This document shows positions 53,206 through 63,960 of a DNA stretch of 64,000 nt, piece by piece; position 1 is the stretch's first letter, and each line of letters opens with the position of its first letter. The DNA lies in assembly GCA_037179385.1 (NCBI GenBank), contig CM074179.1:9796001-9860000 (forward strand). The letters run 5' to 3'. The stretch comes from Holothuria scabra (Eukaryota; Echinodermata; Holothuroidea; Aspidochirotida; Holothuriidae). A model generated the notes under the pieces. The model searched no databases. It was not told where the DNA came from and saw only the letters and a list, made by a program, of their open reading frames with translations. The translations under genes were made by a program, and so were the position numbers.

Positions 53206-53817
53206 AAAAAATTTTGGGGGGGGGGGAGGACAAATGGAGGGCAAACGAAAATGCTGGGAGGCAAATGTTTTCGCGCGATGCGAGAGCTGTAACGGGTGGG
53301 GTCCGGGGCCCGCCTTAGGGCCTCTGGTGGGGTCCAGGGGGGGGGTCCCGGTGGGGGTCCACGAGCGAATCCCCGGAAGCTCCGAGGTTTTTGCATATCT
53401 TTATGGAAAAAATAAGTCTCGGGGTAAATATACTTCGGTTCATCATGCACAATCCAATGCAAAAATTCCAAACAATTTTAATGTATTAGGCTATTCCTCT
53501 AAGAACACAACATGAAAATTTGGACAAAACTCTTAAAAACAGGTAATGAGCAGTCTGTTGACACTTTTTACCTATTTTTTAGAGAGAAAGTTTTCATCAC
53601 AAAGTTTTCCAAGTCCGATACAATTCAAAACGTTGCACCCTCTGCTCCTGTCTCCATCCATATGCTGATAGGGATATGCGAGGTTTAAAATATTCAGGAA
53701 ACAGTATTTTGATGATGTTTGTGAATTGTATACTTGTATTTAAAAAGCCATATGGAAGGAACGAAAATCAGTTTCTATTTTGTGATAGGCCATCATCATC
53801 ATTTGTACACTCTAAAA

Positions 53818-54047
53818 AATATTTAAACGATTTTGTTTAAAAATTAGGATACTCACGAAAATGAGTATTTCTACTCCAAATAAGTGAGTACTTCAACTCA
53901 ATTTGTGTAAAATTTTGCACAAATTCAGCAATTTGTGTAAAATTTTGCACAAATTCAGTTGAAGTACTCACTTAGTTCGAGTAGAAATACTCATTTTCGT
54001 GAGTATCCTAATTTTAAAACAAAATCGTTTAAATATTTTTAAGAGTG
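53818..54047. mobile_element. Foldback MITE, copy 2 (nested in the foldback transposon)
   Basis: A 230-bp copy of the 13489-13728 family: CACTCTAAAAAATATTT...AAGAGTG, flanked by TA on both sides, with the same inverted halves and the same two central AATTTGTGTAAAATTTTG units. Its two central units are more alike than those of copy 1. Confidence 0.88.
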
Positions 54048-54139
54048 TACACTTACACTCCCATACTGATATTCTTTAGAAATATTCATTATCGATACTT
54101 TTTCGTTTTACTTTCAATTCTTCATTTCATGAGCTAATA

Positions 54140-56016
54140 TAGGGCGTCAATTTGGGGGGGGGGCATGCCTCCCCCACTTTTTGGAGTGGAGGGGACACTA
54201 ACGTAATGGTCCCCGCGCCCCCCTACTTCTTGTGACGTGAAACTTAAAAATTAGGCACTACCAAAAAGACATGTAGGTTATGAAAGTTGTCCTCTCCCGA
54301 TTACGATCGACTAGCTTTCTGTATCAATAATTTCACATGTTTACTTTGCAAATCCCCAAAATTTTCGCGCGCTCCGCGCGCTCGCAGTCTCATTGAAGAT
54401 CTTTTTTTAACTTGCATATCAAACACACATTATTCATTGGTGTCTATGATTATGTCGATTGTTCGTGTGCATAGGGCAGCATGTGTGGTTATGAAGGAGC
54501 ACAATATTTAGGAATAGGAAGAAGATGAATCGTCCCCTACTATGTTTTAATGAAATCTGTGGTCTTTAGTGATTGACCAGCCTGGCAGGCTGATATTGGC
54601 AAACACATTTTAAGGAAACTGAAAATGTCTAGGTGCACAGTCTGCATGCAACTTTTTAAGAAAAATGTACGATTTCTAATGCAAAATTTCGACACGCTCA
54701 CATCATTCTTTTGTATAGCGATTCGACCATTTCATACGTAGAACGTTATCAGAGAAGTAAATTCACTCTGACGTTTGCTAGATAAAAGGCTTCAATCAGG
54801 AATTAGAAGTACACCTCCATCCTCTGTCTGCAGATAATGTATGATGAAGTGTCGCTCGAAAAATCATATTATGTTTTTTGTATCAATAATCGTACACCTG
54901 TAGGCCTATGCAACGGTGTCTCAGTGGCACCGTACAAGTGGGTACCATTCCCCCACCCCTCGATCTGTGATTTTCTGTAGTAGATTGAAGTGCGGTTTTA
55001 ATCAAGTCTTTCGCAAACTATGACAATTTTCGTTGTGATTCTAATTACTTCTAGCGTACACCTCGTATCTAAATTGACCGAATAGTCCGTTGAAGTAATT
55101 ACCAACACTTTCAAGATCATGTTTTGAAAACTTTGGAGTTTTCTAGTAACTCAAAATATTGAAACATTTAGCAACATTTTGCATCTGGGCCCCCTTTCCT
55201 CGGACACCCTGTGGTGTAGCTACAGGGGGAAGGCGGCTCTAAAAAATGAAGAATTCGGAAATTTGCTATTTGTGAAACCAGTCTTCTGTGTGGTTTTGAC
55301 AACTCATGAAATTCCGGTATCTCCCCGTCAAAAGCTCCCCATTCGTCATTATTTGTTTCAAAGGAGCAAAATCTTCCGCGCGCTTCGCGCCCCACAAATT
55401 GCGATTCCTAAGCAGGAGTGTTCCCTCATACCTTGAGTAAAACTTTCCGTGGACTTTTTAAGTGAAAAAACGGAAATTTGCTATATGTGACACCAGTTCA
55501 TCAAGTGACATTCAGTAACTACAGTGCTATTTTCATGGATTTTCTTTCATAAAATTAAAAATTTTCCCCAATATAAGCTCTTGACTCAAAAAATTTCGTC
55601 GGAGAGCTTCATTTCGTAGGGGTTTGATAACATTAAATAGCAACAACGATCTTTGGTAGCCGTTCATTCTCAGATTTGCCAACAGGAAATGCAAATTCTT
55701 CAGTAATTTCCCCACTTTTCAAATAATTTTCTTACAGGAAACCCCGAATCAAACCTTTTCTGCAATACAAGCTCCATTTTTTCAAATATTTGAAAAATGG
55801 CAAAAATTTCAGCGCGCTCCGGGCGCCGCAAATTACGGCCCTAGCGCAATGGTGTTCACACTCATAAAATCGTAAAATCTGGATGCATTCCCGACCCCCC
55901 TCCCCCCTTCCTGAAAAAATGTCTAGCAAAGCCGCTGCACACGTCTTACCAGGACAGGAGAAACAAAGTAGGCCAGATGTCCTCCCCCCACTTTGAAAAC
56001 CAAATCGACGCCCCTG
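54140..56016. mobile_element. hAT-like non-autonomous element, decayed (nested)
   Basis: The left end TAGGGCGTCAATTTGG and the complement of the right end, CAGGGGCGTCGATTTGG, are inverted partners, both followed inward by GTGGGGGAGG-like sequence. The flanking 8-mers AGCTAATA (54132-54139) and TGCTAATC (56017-56024) share six bases, consistent with an aged 8-bp duplication. The interior has repeated GCGCGCTCCGCGCG-type blocks (54367, 55377, 55812) and no transposase frame. Confidence 0.5.
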
Positions 56017-57103
56017 TGCTAATCTATGCTATTCATAGTTCCATTCAATTTACCTGTATTCATGGTGTATACAATAGTAGAAATACGGATCATTGTACAG
56101 TAACAGATTCAGGAGGTACCTCAAGAGCCTATTTAATTTTAGAGTCATTGGTGATTTCCTGTGAAAACTTGCCAAATCTTCAAAAAATGTCTTCTGAGGG
56201 GGCTTTGAAAAAAGCGCAGTGACCTGCTGCAACCTAATTGTAAAAATTGGCTTCCATCACTAATTTGTATTCCACATCAATATCATTCAGTTCATTCTCA
56301 AAGTGACAATCATTCTTTTGTGTTTGATTGAAATTAAAATATACATGAATCAGTATTTTCGATGAAGTCAGTAAAATCCCTGTATTCAAAAAGCAGTATG
56401 AAAGACAGGAAACATATTTTTTAAGTTCTGATAAATCATCTTGCACACTTTCATGTACCTTGCTGTTATTCATTAGAAATGTTTGCCATCGATGCTGTTA
56501 TGATTCACATTCTAATCCAGATTTGTTATTATTTCAATGTTATATATATGGTGTACAATTGACTGCACACAGGCCATTGAAAAGTGAGTTTCAGGAGGTG
56601 ATTGTATGGCCTAGGTCTTTAGTGCTTCTGGTACTTTAAGGCAAAAATTCGTACAATCTCCAAAATATGATTGCATGGAATCAGGACATTTTCAGCACAT
56701 GTTTATCTAGTATAAAAAAGAAGCAAAATATAGCAACATTTTGTATCTGAGGCCTTGGAAGCAGCAAAAAAAAAAAAAAAAATTCCAAAAGGGGAGGGGG
56801 ACACCCCAGGACGGCGGTCAAAAATAGGGACGATAAGTCGATTTTGCTCCCTCACAAAAAAAAAAAACCTGGCTACGCCTCTGGTGCTTAGTATGTAAAC
56901 AACTAATCGGTAATGCTAAAGGCCAGATTATATGATAAGAATCGTCAGTTTCATGTCAAGTAGTATTGATGAGATAAAGTTTGGTTTTATCAAGACATTC
57001 TCTCACAAGCCAAGACACTTGGTAGGTGAACTTCAGCTTGGCTGGATTCAAGAGCAGTTCTGCTCGACATTATGTTTTTTTTTTTATTATAAAGTTCAGC
57101 AAT

Positions 57104-57618
57104 ATGGCATTCAAAATACCTAAAATTCCTACACTCAGAAGAGTTGAAATTGTTGATTTTCCGAAATTTGATTACCATGATGTCCACGACAGGAGGGAAG
57201 TAGATCGCGGCTCGTTTGGATCCATTTTGGTAGGAATACACAATGTCTACGGTGTGATAGTGGTGTGATACGGTGTGACAGTGGTGATAAAACGAATGTT
57301 CCAACAAGATGACGACCACATCAAGAACTTCATCAAGGAGGCAAGGCTTACTAGAGCCGCAGCTCATGAAAATGTGGCTAAGGTAATTGCGCTTTGTGAG
57401 TCGCCATTTTCCGTTCAGTGAAAAAGACGAACGGGTTAGCATCGTTCGAGAATTCCTCAGCCACCTAGAAAAATTTAACGTTGTTAAGGAACTTGCTACT
57501 TTTCTTACTAAGATCTCTAAAGATATTCTATCGGCCACGAAGTATCTTCATTCAAAGGACATTGCACATCGCGACCTGAAACCGTTGAACATTCTCGTGA
57601 ATAACAGGCATTATGCAG
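57104..57618 (+). pseudogene. Protein kinase domain exon, broken, inside the foldback element
   Basis: Starts MAFKIPKIPTLRRVEI and carries a glycine loop (DRGSFGSI), a VVIK lysine box, a helix-C-like segment (KNFIKEARLTRAAAHENV), and the catalytic loop HRDLKPLNILVNN in a later frame. It would phosphorylate Ser/Thr or Tyr residues if intact; the subfamily is not recognised. Lesions: a 21-bp tandem duplication (57248-57268 and 57269-57289) whose first copy ends in TGA, and a frameshift near the T4 run at 57407-57410 that exposes a TGA at 57419-57421. The exon-like block ends at GCAG|GTTAGT (57618/57619), a good 5' splice site. No DFG segment is visible downstream, so the domain is also 3'-truncated. 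Confidence 0.75.
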
Positions 57619-58490
57619 GTTAGTCTTATAATATATTATAAAAGTTACAACGCTGAATTTTGTGTTTTCATGAATTGTAACGGTTTTGTGTGCAATTTGA
57701 AAAAAAAGTGTTTGGTCACTAATATTTGAAAACTGAACTGATGCGCTAACTTCATCTTTCAGCAGTAATTTGTATGTTCGATATTGACCAATGAGCTGCC
57801 ATAAAAATAAATACAAGGCATTAAAGGTGTTACTTCGGGGGGAACAATGTGTTGGAATGTCATTTTGTAAAAGGTAATGTTACCCTCTGGATGTTCAATT
57901 TGTGCAACAATAAATAATTAACTAGACGGTTTGTACTTGCAGGCAAGGACTGATCGAAGCCACTGAAAATGGTCTGAAACGTGTTAAACAAGCGGGGATT
58001 TTCGATGGTGTGGTTTTGGAGCAAGTACTAGCGTTAGTCTGCGTAGCGGCGTTCAAGTCTGGAACTATTTTATGAATGATCAAATCAAGTATATAAAGAA
58101 AGTCAATAGAATTGCGTATCGACTTGTCGTCTTTCGAAAAGAAGACTTCCTACATGCCTCAAATAGGCTGATTATTCTATAGGAACTGTCAAGTTGGTGG
58201 AATCGGGGAAATAGTCGAAATTTCCACTTCATGAAAAAGTCAAAATATCTGCGTGGAGATAAAGCGCTGTACAACGTTAGTACTGTTCATGTGTAAATAG
58301 AGAAGCATCACACTGAAGGTATTCATACGCCGAGCCAAGCAAGAAGGCACGAGTTCACTTGACAAACTGAGCAAATCCAATAATCGAAGCTGTAGGCTTC
58401 GATTAATTAATTATTCACTGTTGTCCGGCTTAAGGTAGCATTGCCGTTGAATGGTAAGTTAACCATATATTAATGGCGGCAGGTTGAACA

Positions 58491-61316
58491 GCATATGGCA
58501 CCCATTGAAATATCAAGCATTCATTTTAGAGACGCTCCCATTGATTTCAAAGCAAATTAACAGATATTGAATGTGTTAGAACTAATAGAATGACACACAT
58601 GATACGAAATCTTTCAAAAGTAAAATCGTAATTGCTGATATACAAAAAGAAGACTTGGATTTTCAGCCCTTTCCTAATTAGAAACACAGATAATTTTTTT
58701 TGTGTGATTTATATTGGTTTTAGTTTTACATACTAAGGTATTCGAATTGATGTCGACATGAGACTCTGCAGTATCGAAGGAAAACACAAGAGAAAACAGC
58801 AATTAATGATATTAAAATTCACAAAACGAAGTCTACAGCAACAACTTGTGTCGGCGGCGCTGTGGCGTCGTATTTTGATAGGCGATGATGCAAAGCATTG
58901 AGATCTCTTATTTTCTGTTTTCTCCGGGTTAATTTCTTCTGTTTTCACATTTCCTTGCAATATTGAGGACTTTCCTTACCTTGCTAAACCACTTCCGGTA
59001 CGCCCCTCCCCCCCCCTCGCGACTGTAACCGCATACGGCACCCTTTGAAATATCAAACATTCATTTTAAAGACCCTCCCATTAATTTCAAAGCAAATTAA
59101 CAGACATTGCATGTGTTAGAACTCATAGAATTACATACGTGGTACGAAATGTTTCAAAGGTGAAAACATCATTGCTGATATACAAAACGAAGACTTGAAT
59201 TTTCAGCCCTTTCATAATTAAAAAACAAAGATAAAATTATTCATGTGGTTAATATTGGTTTTAGTTATGCATACTATGGTATTCGAATTGATGTCGACAT
59301 GAGACTCTGTAGTATCGAAGGAAAACATAAAAGAAAACAGCAATTAATGAGATTAAAATTCACAAAACGAAGACTACAGCAACAAATTGTGTCGGCGGCG
59401 CTGTGGCACCGTATTTTGATAGGCGATGATCCAAAGCATTGAGATGTCTTATTTTCTGTTTTCTCCGGGTTAATTTCTTCTATTTTCCTATTTCCTTGCG
59501 ATATTGGGGACTTTCCCTAGCTTGCTGAGCCCCTTCCGTTATCCCCCCCGCGCGACAGTAACGGCATACGGCACCAATTGAAATATCAAACATTCATTTT
59601 AGAGACCTTCCCATTAATTTCAAATCAAATTTACACATACTGGATCTGTTAGAACTAACAGAATGACACACATGGTCCGAAATGTTTCAAAGGTGAAAGC
59701 ATAATTGCTGATATACAAAACGAAGACTTGAATTTTCAGCCCTTTCCTAATTAAAAAAACACAGATAATTTTTTACGTGTGATTAATATTGGTTTTAGTT
59801 ATGCATACTATGTTATTCAAATTCATGTCGACATGAGACTGCAGTATCGAAGGGAAACATAAAAGAAAACAGCAATTAATGAGATTAAAATTCACAAAAC
59901 GAAGACTACAGCAACAAATTGTGTCGGCGGCGCTGTGACACCGTATCTTGATAGGCGATGATGCAAAGCATTGAGATCTCTTATTTTCTGTTTTCTCCGA
60001 GTTCTTTTTCTTCTGTTTTCACATTTCCCTGCTATATTTGGGACTTCCCCTACCTTGAGGAACCCCTTCCGTCAACCCCCTCCCCCGCGCGACAATAACC
60101 ACATACGGCACCCATTGAAATATCAAACATTCATTTTAGAGACTTTCCCATTAATTTCAAAGAAAATTAACAGACATTGGATGTGTAAGAACTAATAGAA
60201 TTACACACATGGTACGAAATGTTGTAAAGGGTAAAACGCAATTCTTGATATACAAAACGAAGACTTGGATTTTCAGCCCTTTCCTAATTAAGAAACACAG
60301 ATAATTTTTTTCTTGTGATTAATATTGGTATTAGCCATGCTGACTAAGGTATTCGAATTGATGTCGACATGAGACTCTGCACAATCGAATAAAAACATAA
60401 AAGAAAACAGCAATTGATGAGATTAAAATTCACAAAACGAAGACTACAGCAACAACTTGTGTCGGCGGCGCTGTGGCACCGTATTTCGATAGGCAAGGAT
60501 GCAAAGCATTGAGAGATCTTATTTTCTGTTATCTCCGGGTTATTTTCTTCTGTTTTCCTATTTCCTTGCAACATTGGGGACTTTCCCTACCTTGCCGAAC
60601 CCCGTACGTCCCCACTCAACAATAACCGCATACGGCCCCCTTTGAAATATCAAACATTCATTTTAGAGACCTTCCCATTAATTTCAAATCCAATTAACTG
60701 ATATTGTATGTGATAGAACTAATAGAATGACACACATGGTACGAAATGTTTCAAAGGTGAAAACGTAATTGCTGATATACAAAACGAAGACTTGGATTTT
60801 CAGCCCTTTCCTAATTAAGAAACAAAGATAATTTTTTCGTGTGATTAATATTGGTTTTAGTTATGCTGACTAAGGTATTCGAATTGATGTCGACATGAGA
60901 CTCTGCAGTATCGAAGGAAAACATAAAAGAAAACAGCAATTAATGAGATTAAAATTCACAAAACGAAGACTACAGCAACAACTTGTGTCGGCGGCGCTGT
61001 GGCACCGTATTTTGATAGGCGATAATGCAAAGCATTGAGAGCTCAAATTTTCTGTACAGTCTGACAGTAAATTATTCTCAATCTAATGATTATCTTTGTA
61101 AGTCATCTGCCTTGCAATTTTAGAGAAATAAAACACGGTCTGGCCACCTAAAATCCATTGTGTTGTTGTTATCATTTTTACCTTTGTGACATTTTTCATA
61201 CGTAAGCTTCATCCCAACCTAAAAGACAAGGCTTCTAAATCTGCCGTTGTCATAACTTTGTTTTCAGGTCTTCGGTCTTCGGTCTTCGGTCTTCCGTCTT
61301 CGCTTTGTAGACACCC
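58491..61316 (+). repeat. Right arm of foldback element: five ~540-bp tandem units
   Basis: Unit starts (CATACGGCACCCATTGAAATATC or variant) are near 58491, 59031, 59563, 60102 and 60629, a period of 527-540 bp. Each unit contains CATTCATTTTAGAGAC, AGAACTAATAGAAT, GATATACAAAACGAAGACTT, ATTGATGTCGACATGAGACT, CAACTTGTGTCGGCGGCGCTG and a C-rich end. The final unit continues into the element terminus. Short open frames recur on both strands at the same place in each unit and look like products of repetition. Confidence 0.92.
61268..61303. repeat. GGTCTTC heptamer array near right terminus
   Basis: Five consecutive GGTCTTC/CGTCTTC heptamers. The left terminus has only two (as GAAGACC at 51778-51793). 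Confidence 0.9.
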
Positions 61317-61326
61317 GTTCCTAGAG
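61317..61326. repeat. Right 10-bp target-site duplication
   Basis: GTTCCTAGAG, identical to 51753-51762. The local sequence TTCCTAGAGGAA is nearly palindromic. Confidence 0.85.
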
Positions 61327-62284
61327 GAAACAGTTACAAAGGCTAGTTTCAGCTGGATAACGTTACTGACTGGAAGTGGCACTGTGCGATACGAGGCACA
61401 CATATGTAATGGATTACTTGCTAAGGCCCATTTAACGAGTACTTCGGAATGCTGAGTGCCAAGCAACAAGACAGTTAATCATTGAACAGCACCGCGTACT
61501 ACCTTCACGGTTAAACTTACTGTAACGGGGAATAACACAAGTAAACTTAGTAGAGAGCCGTGCATAGCTGCAATTACTGCAACTAGGCCTACTGAGAAAT
61601 ATCAACTACTTTGACGAATCGATCGGTACCTAAAGCTGCAACGGGGATTAGGCCTAGGCCTAGAAGACAACTCGTCCACAACGGGATTTTAGGCCTACTC
61701 TCTTTCTCCCAATTATTAAATGTGTTGTTTTGTAAACATACTTTGCCAATTAATCGAGTTCATGATATGCAAATCTATATACTCATTAGATTCAACAGAA
61801 AACTTGCAGACTTTTTAGAATATAATGAATCACAGCACTAACGTCAGTTTTCAGCATCTGCCGCGAACAGGATCCCCGCAAGAAGTTTACTCCACTTGGC
61901 CGGGCTATAACAGTTAAACAATGAAAACATAGGAAACACCAAGCAGGGCCAAGACACAGAAACATCACAGTGAGAAACGTTTTCTTAATGTAGATAATCT
62001 GCCAGGCAAAATTCGGCGCAAGTTGGTAACGTTCCACAGTTGGTCGTCATTCAGACGTTAGCGTTCAGGGAGCACCCGTCACCATTTGCGGAACGGCCCT
62101 GCCGGGAAAAGTAGTTCCAAAGAACACCGTTCAATTTTAGGTCTCCTTAAAGTGTGAATATCATTTTGGAATAATCATTTGCTGCTTTTTTTTCGTTGAT
62201 ACGAAGGGGGAGATGTTAATGTGTTTAGTATGTCAAACAAGGATGGATTGCAGCTTTCATATTGCTTCCTACGCCACTGACAGG
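61327..62284. other. Non-coding stretch, no gene recognised
   Basis: Right flank of the foldback element. No reading frame with protein character and no repeat recognised. Confidence 0.45.
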
Positions 62285-62482
62285 AAGAGAGAAAATTCAC
62301 TCTTCTACGAGTGTCTGCACAGATCACTCTTTTTTTATCACTGTAGCCACTCTGGCAAGAGCGAATCTCCACTCTTTTCGGAGTGAATTTCACTCTTTTT
62401 GGAGTGAATTCCAATCTAATGGAGTGAATCCACACATTTCACTCTATCAAAGAGTGAAGTTCACTCATTTGATTTAGAGTGC
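62285..62482. repeat. Ladder of CACTC/GAGTG mini-hairpins
   Basis: At least a dozen CACTC and GAGTG pentamers in about 200 bp, many as face-to-face pairs such as CACTCTTTTCGGAGTG, CACTCTTTTTGGAGTG and TTCACTCTATCAAAGAGTGAA. It ends TTAGAGTGCA, similar to the terminal sequence of the TACACTCT-ended elements. Confidence 0.8.
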
Positions 62483-63880
62483 ATATACACTGCTATAAGT
62501 TTTGGGTAAAAATGACCCAAGTTTTTAACCAATGTTGGTCTAAATATCAACATCATAACAAATTAGGTGAAAATGTCACAAACTGAATAATGTAAAGTTA
62601 TTGATAAATTGTTGGGTTATACTTTATCAAACTGTTGAAAGTGTGTTTCAGATTATAGCACAATTGTTCCGTTATACGCAGAAATGTGAAGCATAAATGG
62701 TTACACGTGTGCTGTTCAGCGCAAGGCCGACAACCACGAATTAACCAAACATTAGGTAAAACAGAAATTAGATGCCCAACAAAAAAGCAAAGCAACAATT
62801 TTCCCCGACTATTGGATAAAGCCGGTCTTCACTTTAACCATTAGCGGCCCGCCGTAGGGGCACGGGGGCACTTCCCCCCAAACGTTTCCAAAGCATGGTC
62901 TTCAATTTCCCCAAAATAACGTTATTCGATATGACATGAATGAAATGTAGCCTTTTTCGTAATCTGGGCAAACCATCCCAGCCTTCTATCTCATTCAAAT
63001 GTCATATTTTATTTATAAAGTATAAATTAATGCGTAATTGTCAAGGATATAGTTCGTAATTGTATCAAAATTTTAGCCCAGTACTGGCGCACAGAAGCGT
63101 TTATAGCGCTACCAGCACCAATAGCAGCACTGAATCAGTACTGTTTCCCATGTTTGGTCTCCAGGGTTAGGGTTAGGGTTAGGATTGAAGTTGATATATT
63201 TTCTACAAAGAGTGAACTTGCAACAAGTAGGCGTGATGTCATGTATTCACATTGATGGACAATGTTTAGTTGTTTTTCTCTAAAATTTAACACAATATTT
63301 TTATAACTTAACTGTGATATGTTGTCACCATGAGTGCATCCCGAGCAATGGAAGTTTAAAAACTTAATTTACCTTTGAGGCAAGATAGCATCGCTCATCA
63401 ATTCAAGGTAAAACAGCAGGATCAAAAATAAAAGGAAAACAAAACAAAACATTGGCCATCAATATGAATACATGACATCACACCTGCTTGGTTCAAGTTT
63501 ACTTTTTGTAGAGAATGTGTCAACTTCAAATGCTAATATTTCGAGAACCGAACATAGGAAATGAATGAAAACTTCACCAGAGTGCTAGGAATATGTTCGT
63601 CTTTAACATATTTAACGAAAATTTGGGTTCTGGTCTCTCCTTTTTAATGAAGATTCTACTTTGCGACAAAGAAAGTGATAAAATGTCACATTTTCCTGTA
63701 AAGGAGCCAGTACATTTTATCTGGTGATCTTCTGATCATTTTGCAGTTTGATCATTTTCGTTTTATTAAATGAAGGTTTTATTGCAAAGGAAAGCTCAAA
63801 ATAACGACTGCTTACATTCTTCTTACAAGCATGGCAAATGCAATTTCCGGCTATCTCAGAGGTAGCGATTTTTCAAAATT
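62483..63880. other. Non-coding stretch
   Basis: No gene recognised. It includes a very short interstitial telomere-like stretch, about 3.5 copies of TTAGGG at 63163-63183. Confidence 0.5.
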
Positions 63881-63960
63881 TTATGTACGCTCCGCGCCAA
63901 CCGATGGTGGCGCTCCGCTTAGATAGTCTTTTGGGCAGTCAGTCACCACTTTTCATGTCT
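63880..63960 (-). repeat. Copy of the AAGCGGAGCGCCACC repeat
   Basis: The reverse complement reads CTATCTAAGCGGAGCGCCACCATCGGTTGGCGCGGAGCG..., matching the duplicated block at 20622 and 20906. The element continues beyond the window. Confidence 0.6.

Larger units (their letters stand above)
51763..61316. mobile_element. 9.55-kb foldback (Mutator-like?) transposon with captured gene fragment
   Basis: The element begins GGGTGTCTACAAAGCGAAGAC and ends with the inverted copy GTCTTCGCTTTGTAGACACCC, bounded by identical 10-bp repeats. The terminal ~370 bases on each side are inverted copies of very high identity by eye, except that the right side has about 70 extra bases (61202-61267) and more GGTCTTC heptamers. 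Inside them both arms are built from ~540-bp units: five on the right (58491-61316), one complete plus decayed ones on the left (51763-53205). The centre (53206-58490) contains a nested MITE, a hAT-like element and a protein-kinase exon. No transposase is visible, so it is non-autonomous. A 9-10 bp duplication with long inverted termini is typical of Mutator-like elements. Foldback families such as Drosophila FB and sea urchin TU have comparable repeat-built arms. Confidence 0.82.

Noticed and set aside
57948..58074. Possible second kinase exon after an AG acceptor
   Set aside because: One splice choice gives an open frame (GLIEATENGLKRVKQAG), but it shows none of the DFG or later kinase motifs expected next, so it is not annotated.
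58733..60574. Recurring 64-76 codon frames in each ~540-bp unit (both strands)
   Set aside because: The same stretch is open on both strands in each unit, the frames are short and the residue patterns are not protein-like. Best explained by shared repeat sequence, though a conserved micro-ORF cannot be excluded.
63163..63183. Telomere or telomere-proximal array
   Set aside because: Only about 3.5 TTAGGG units in ordinary sequence; too short to mean more than an interstitial trace.
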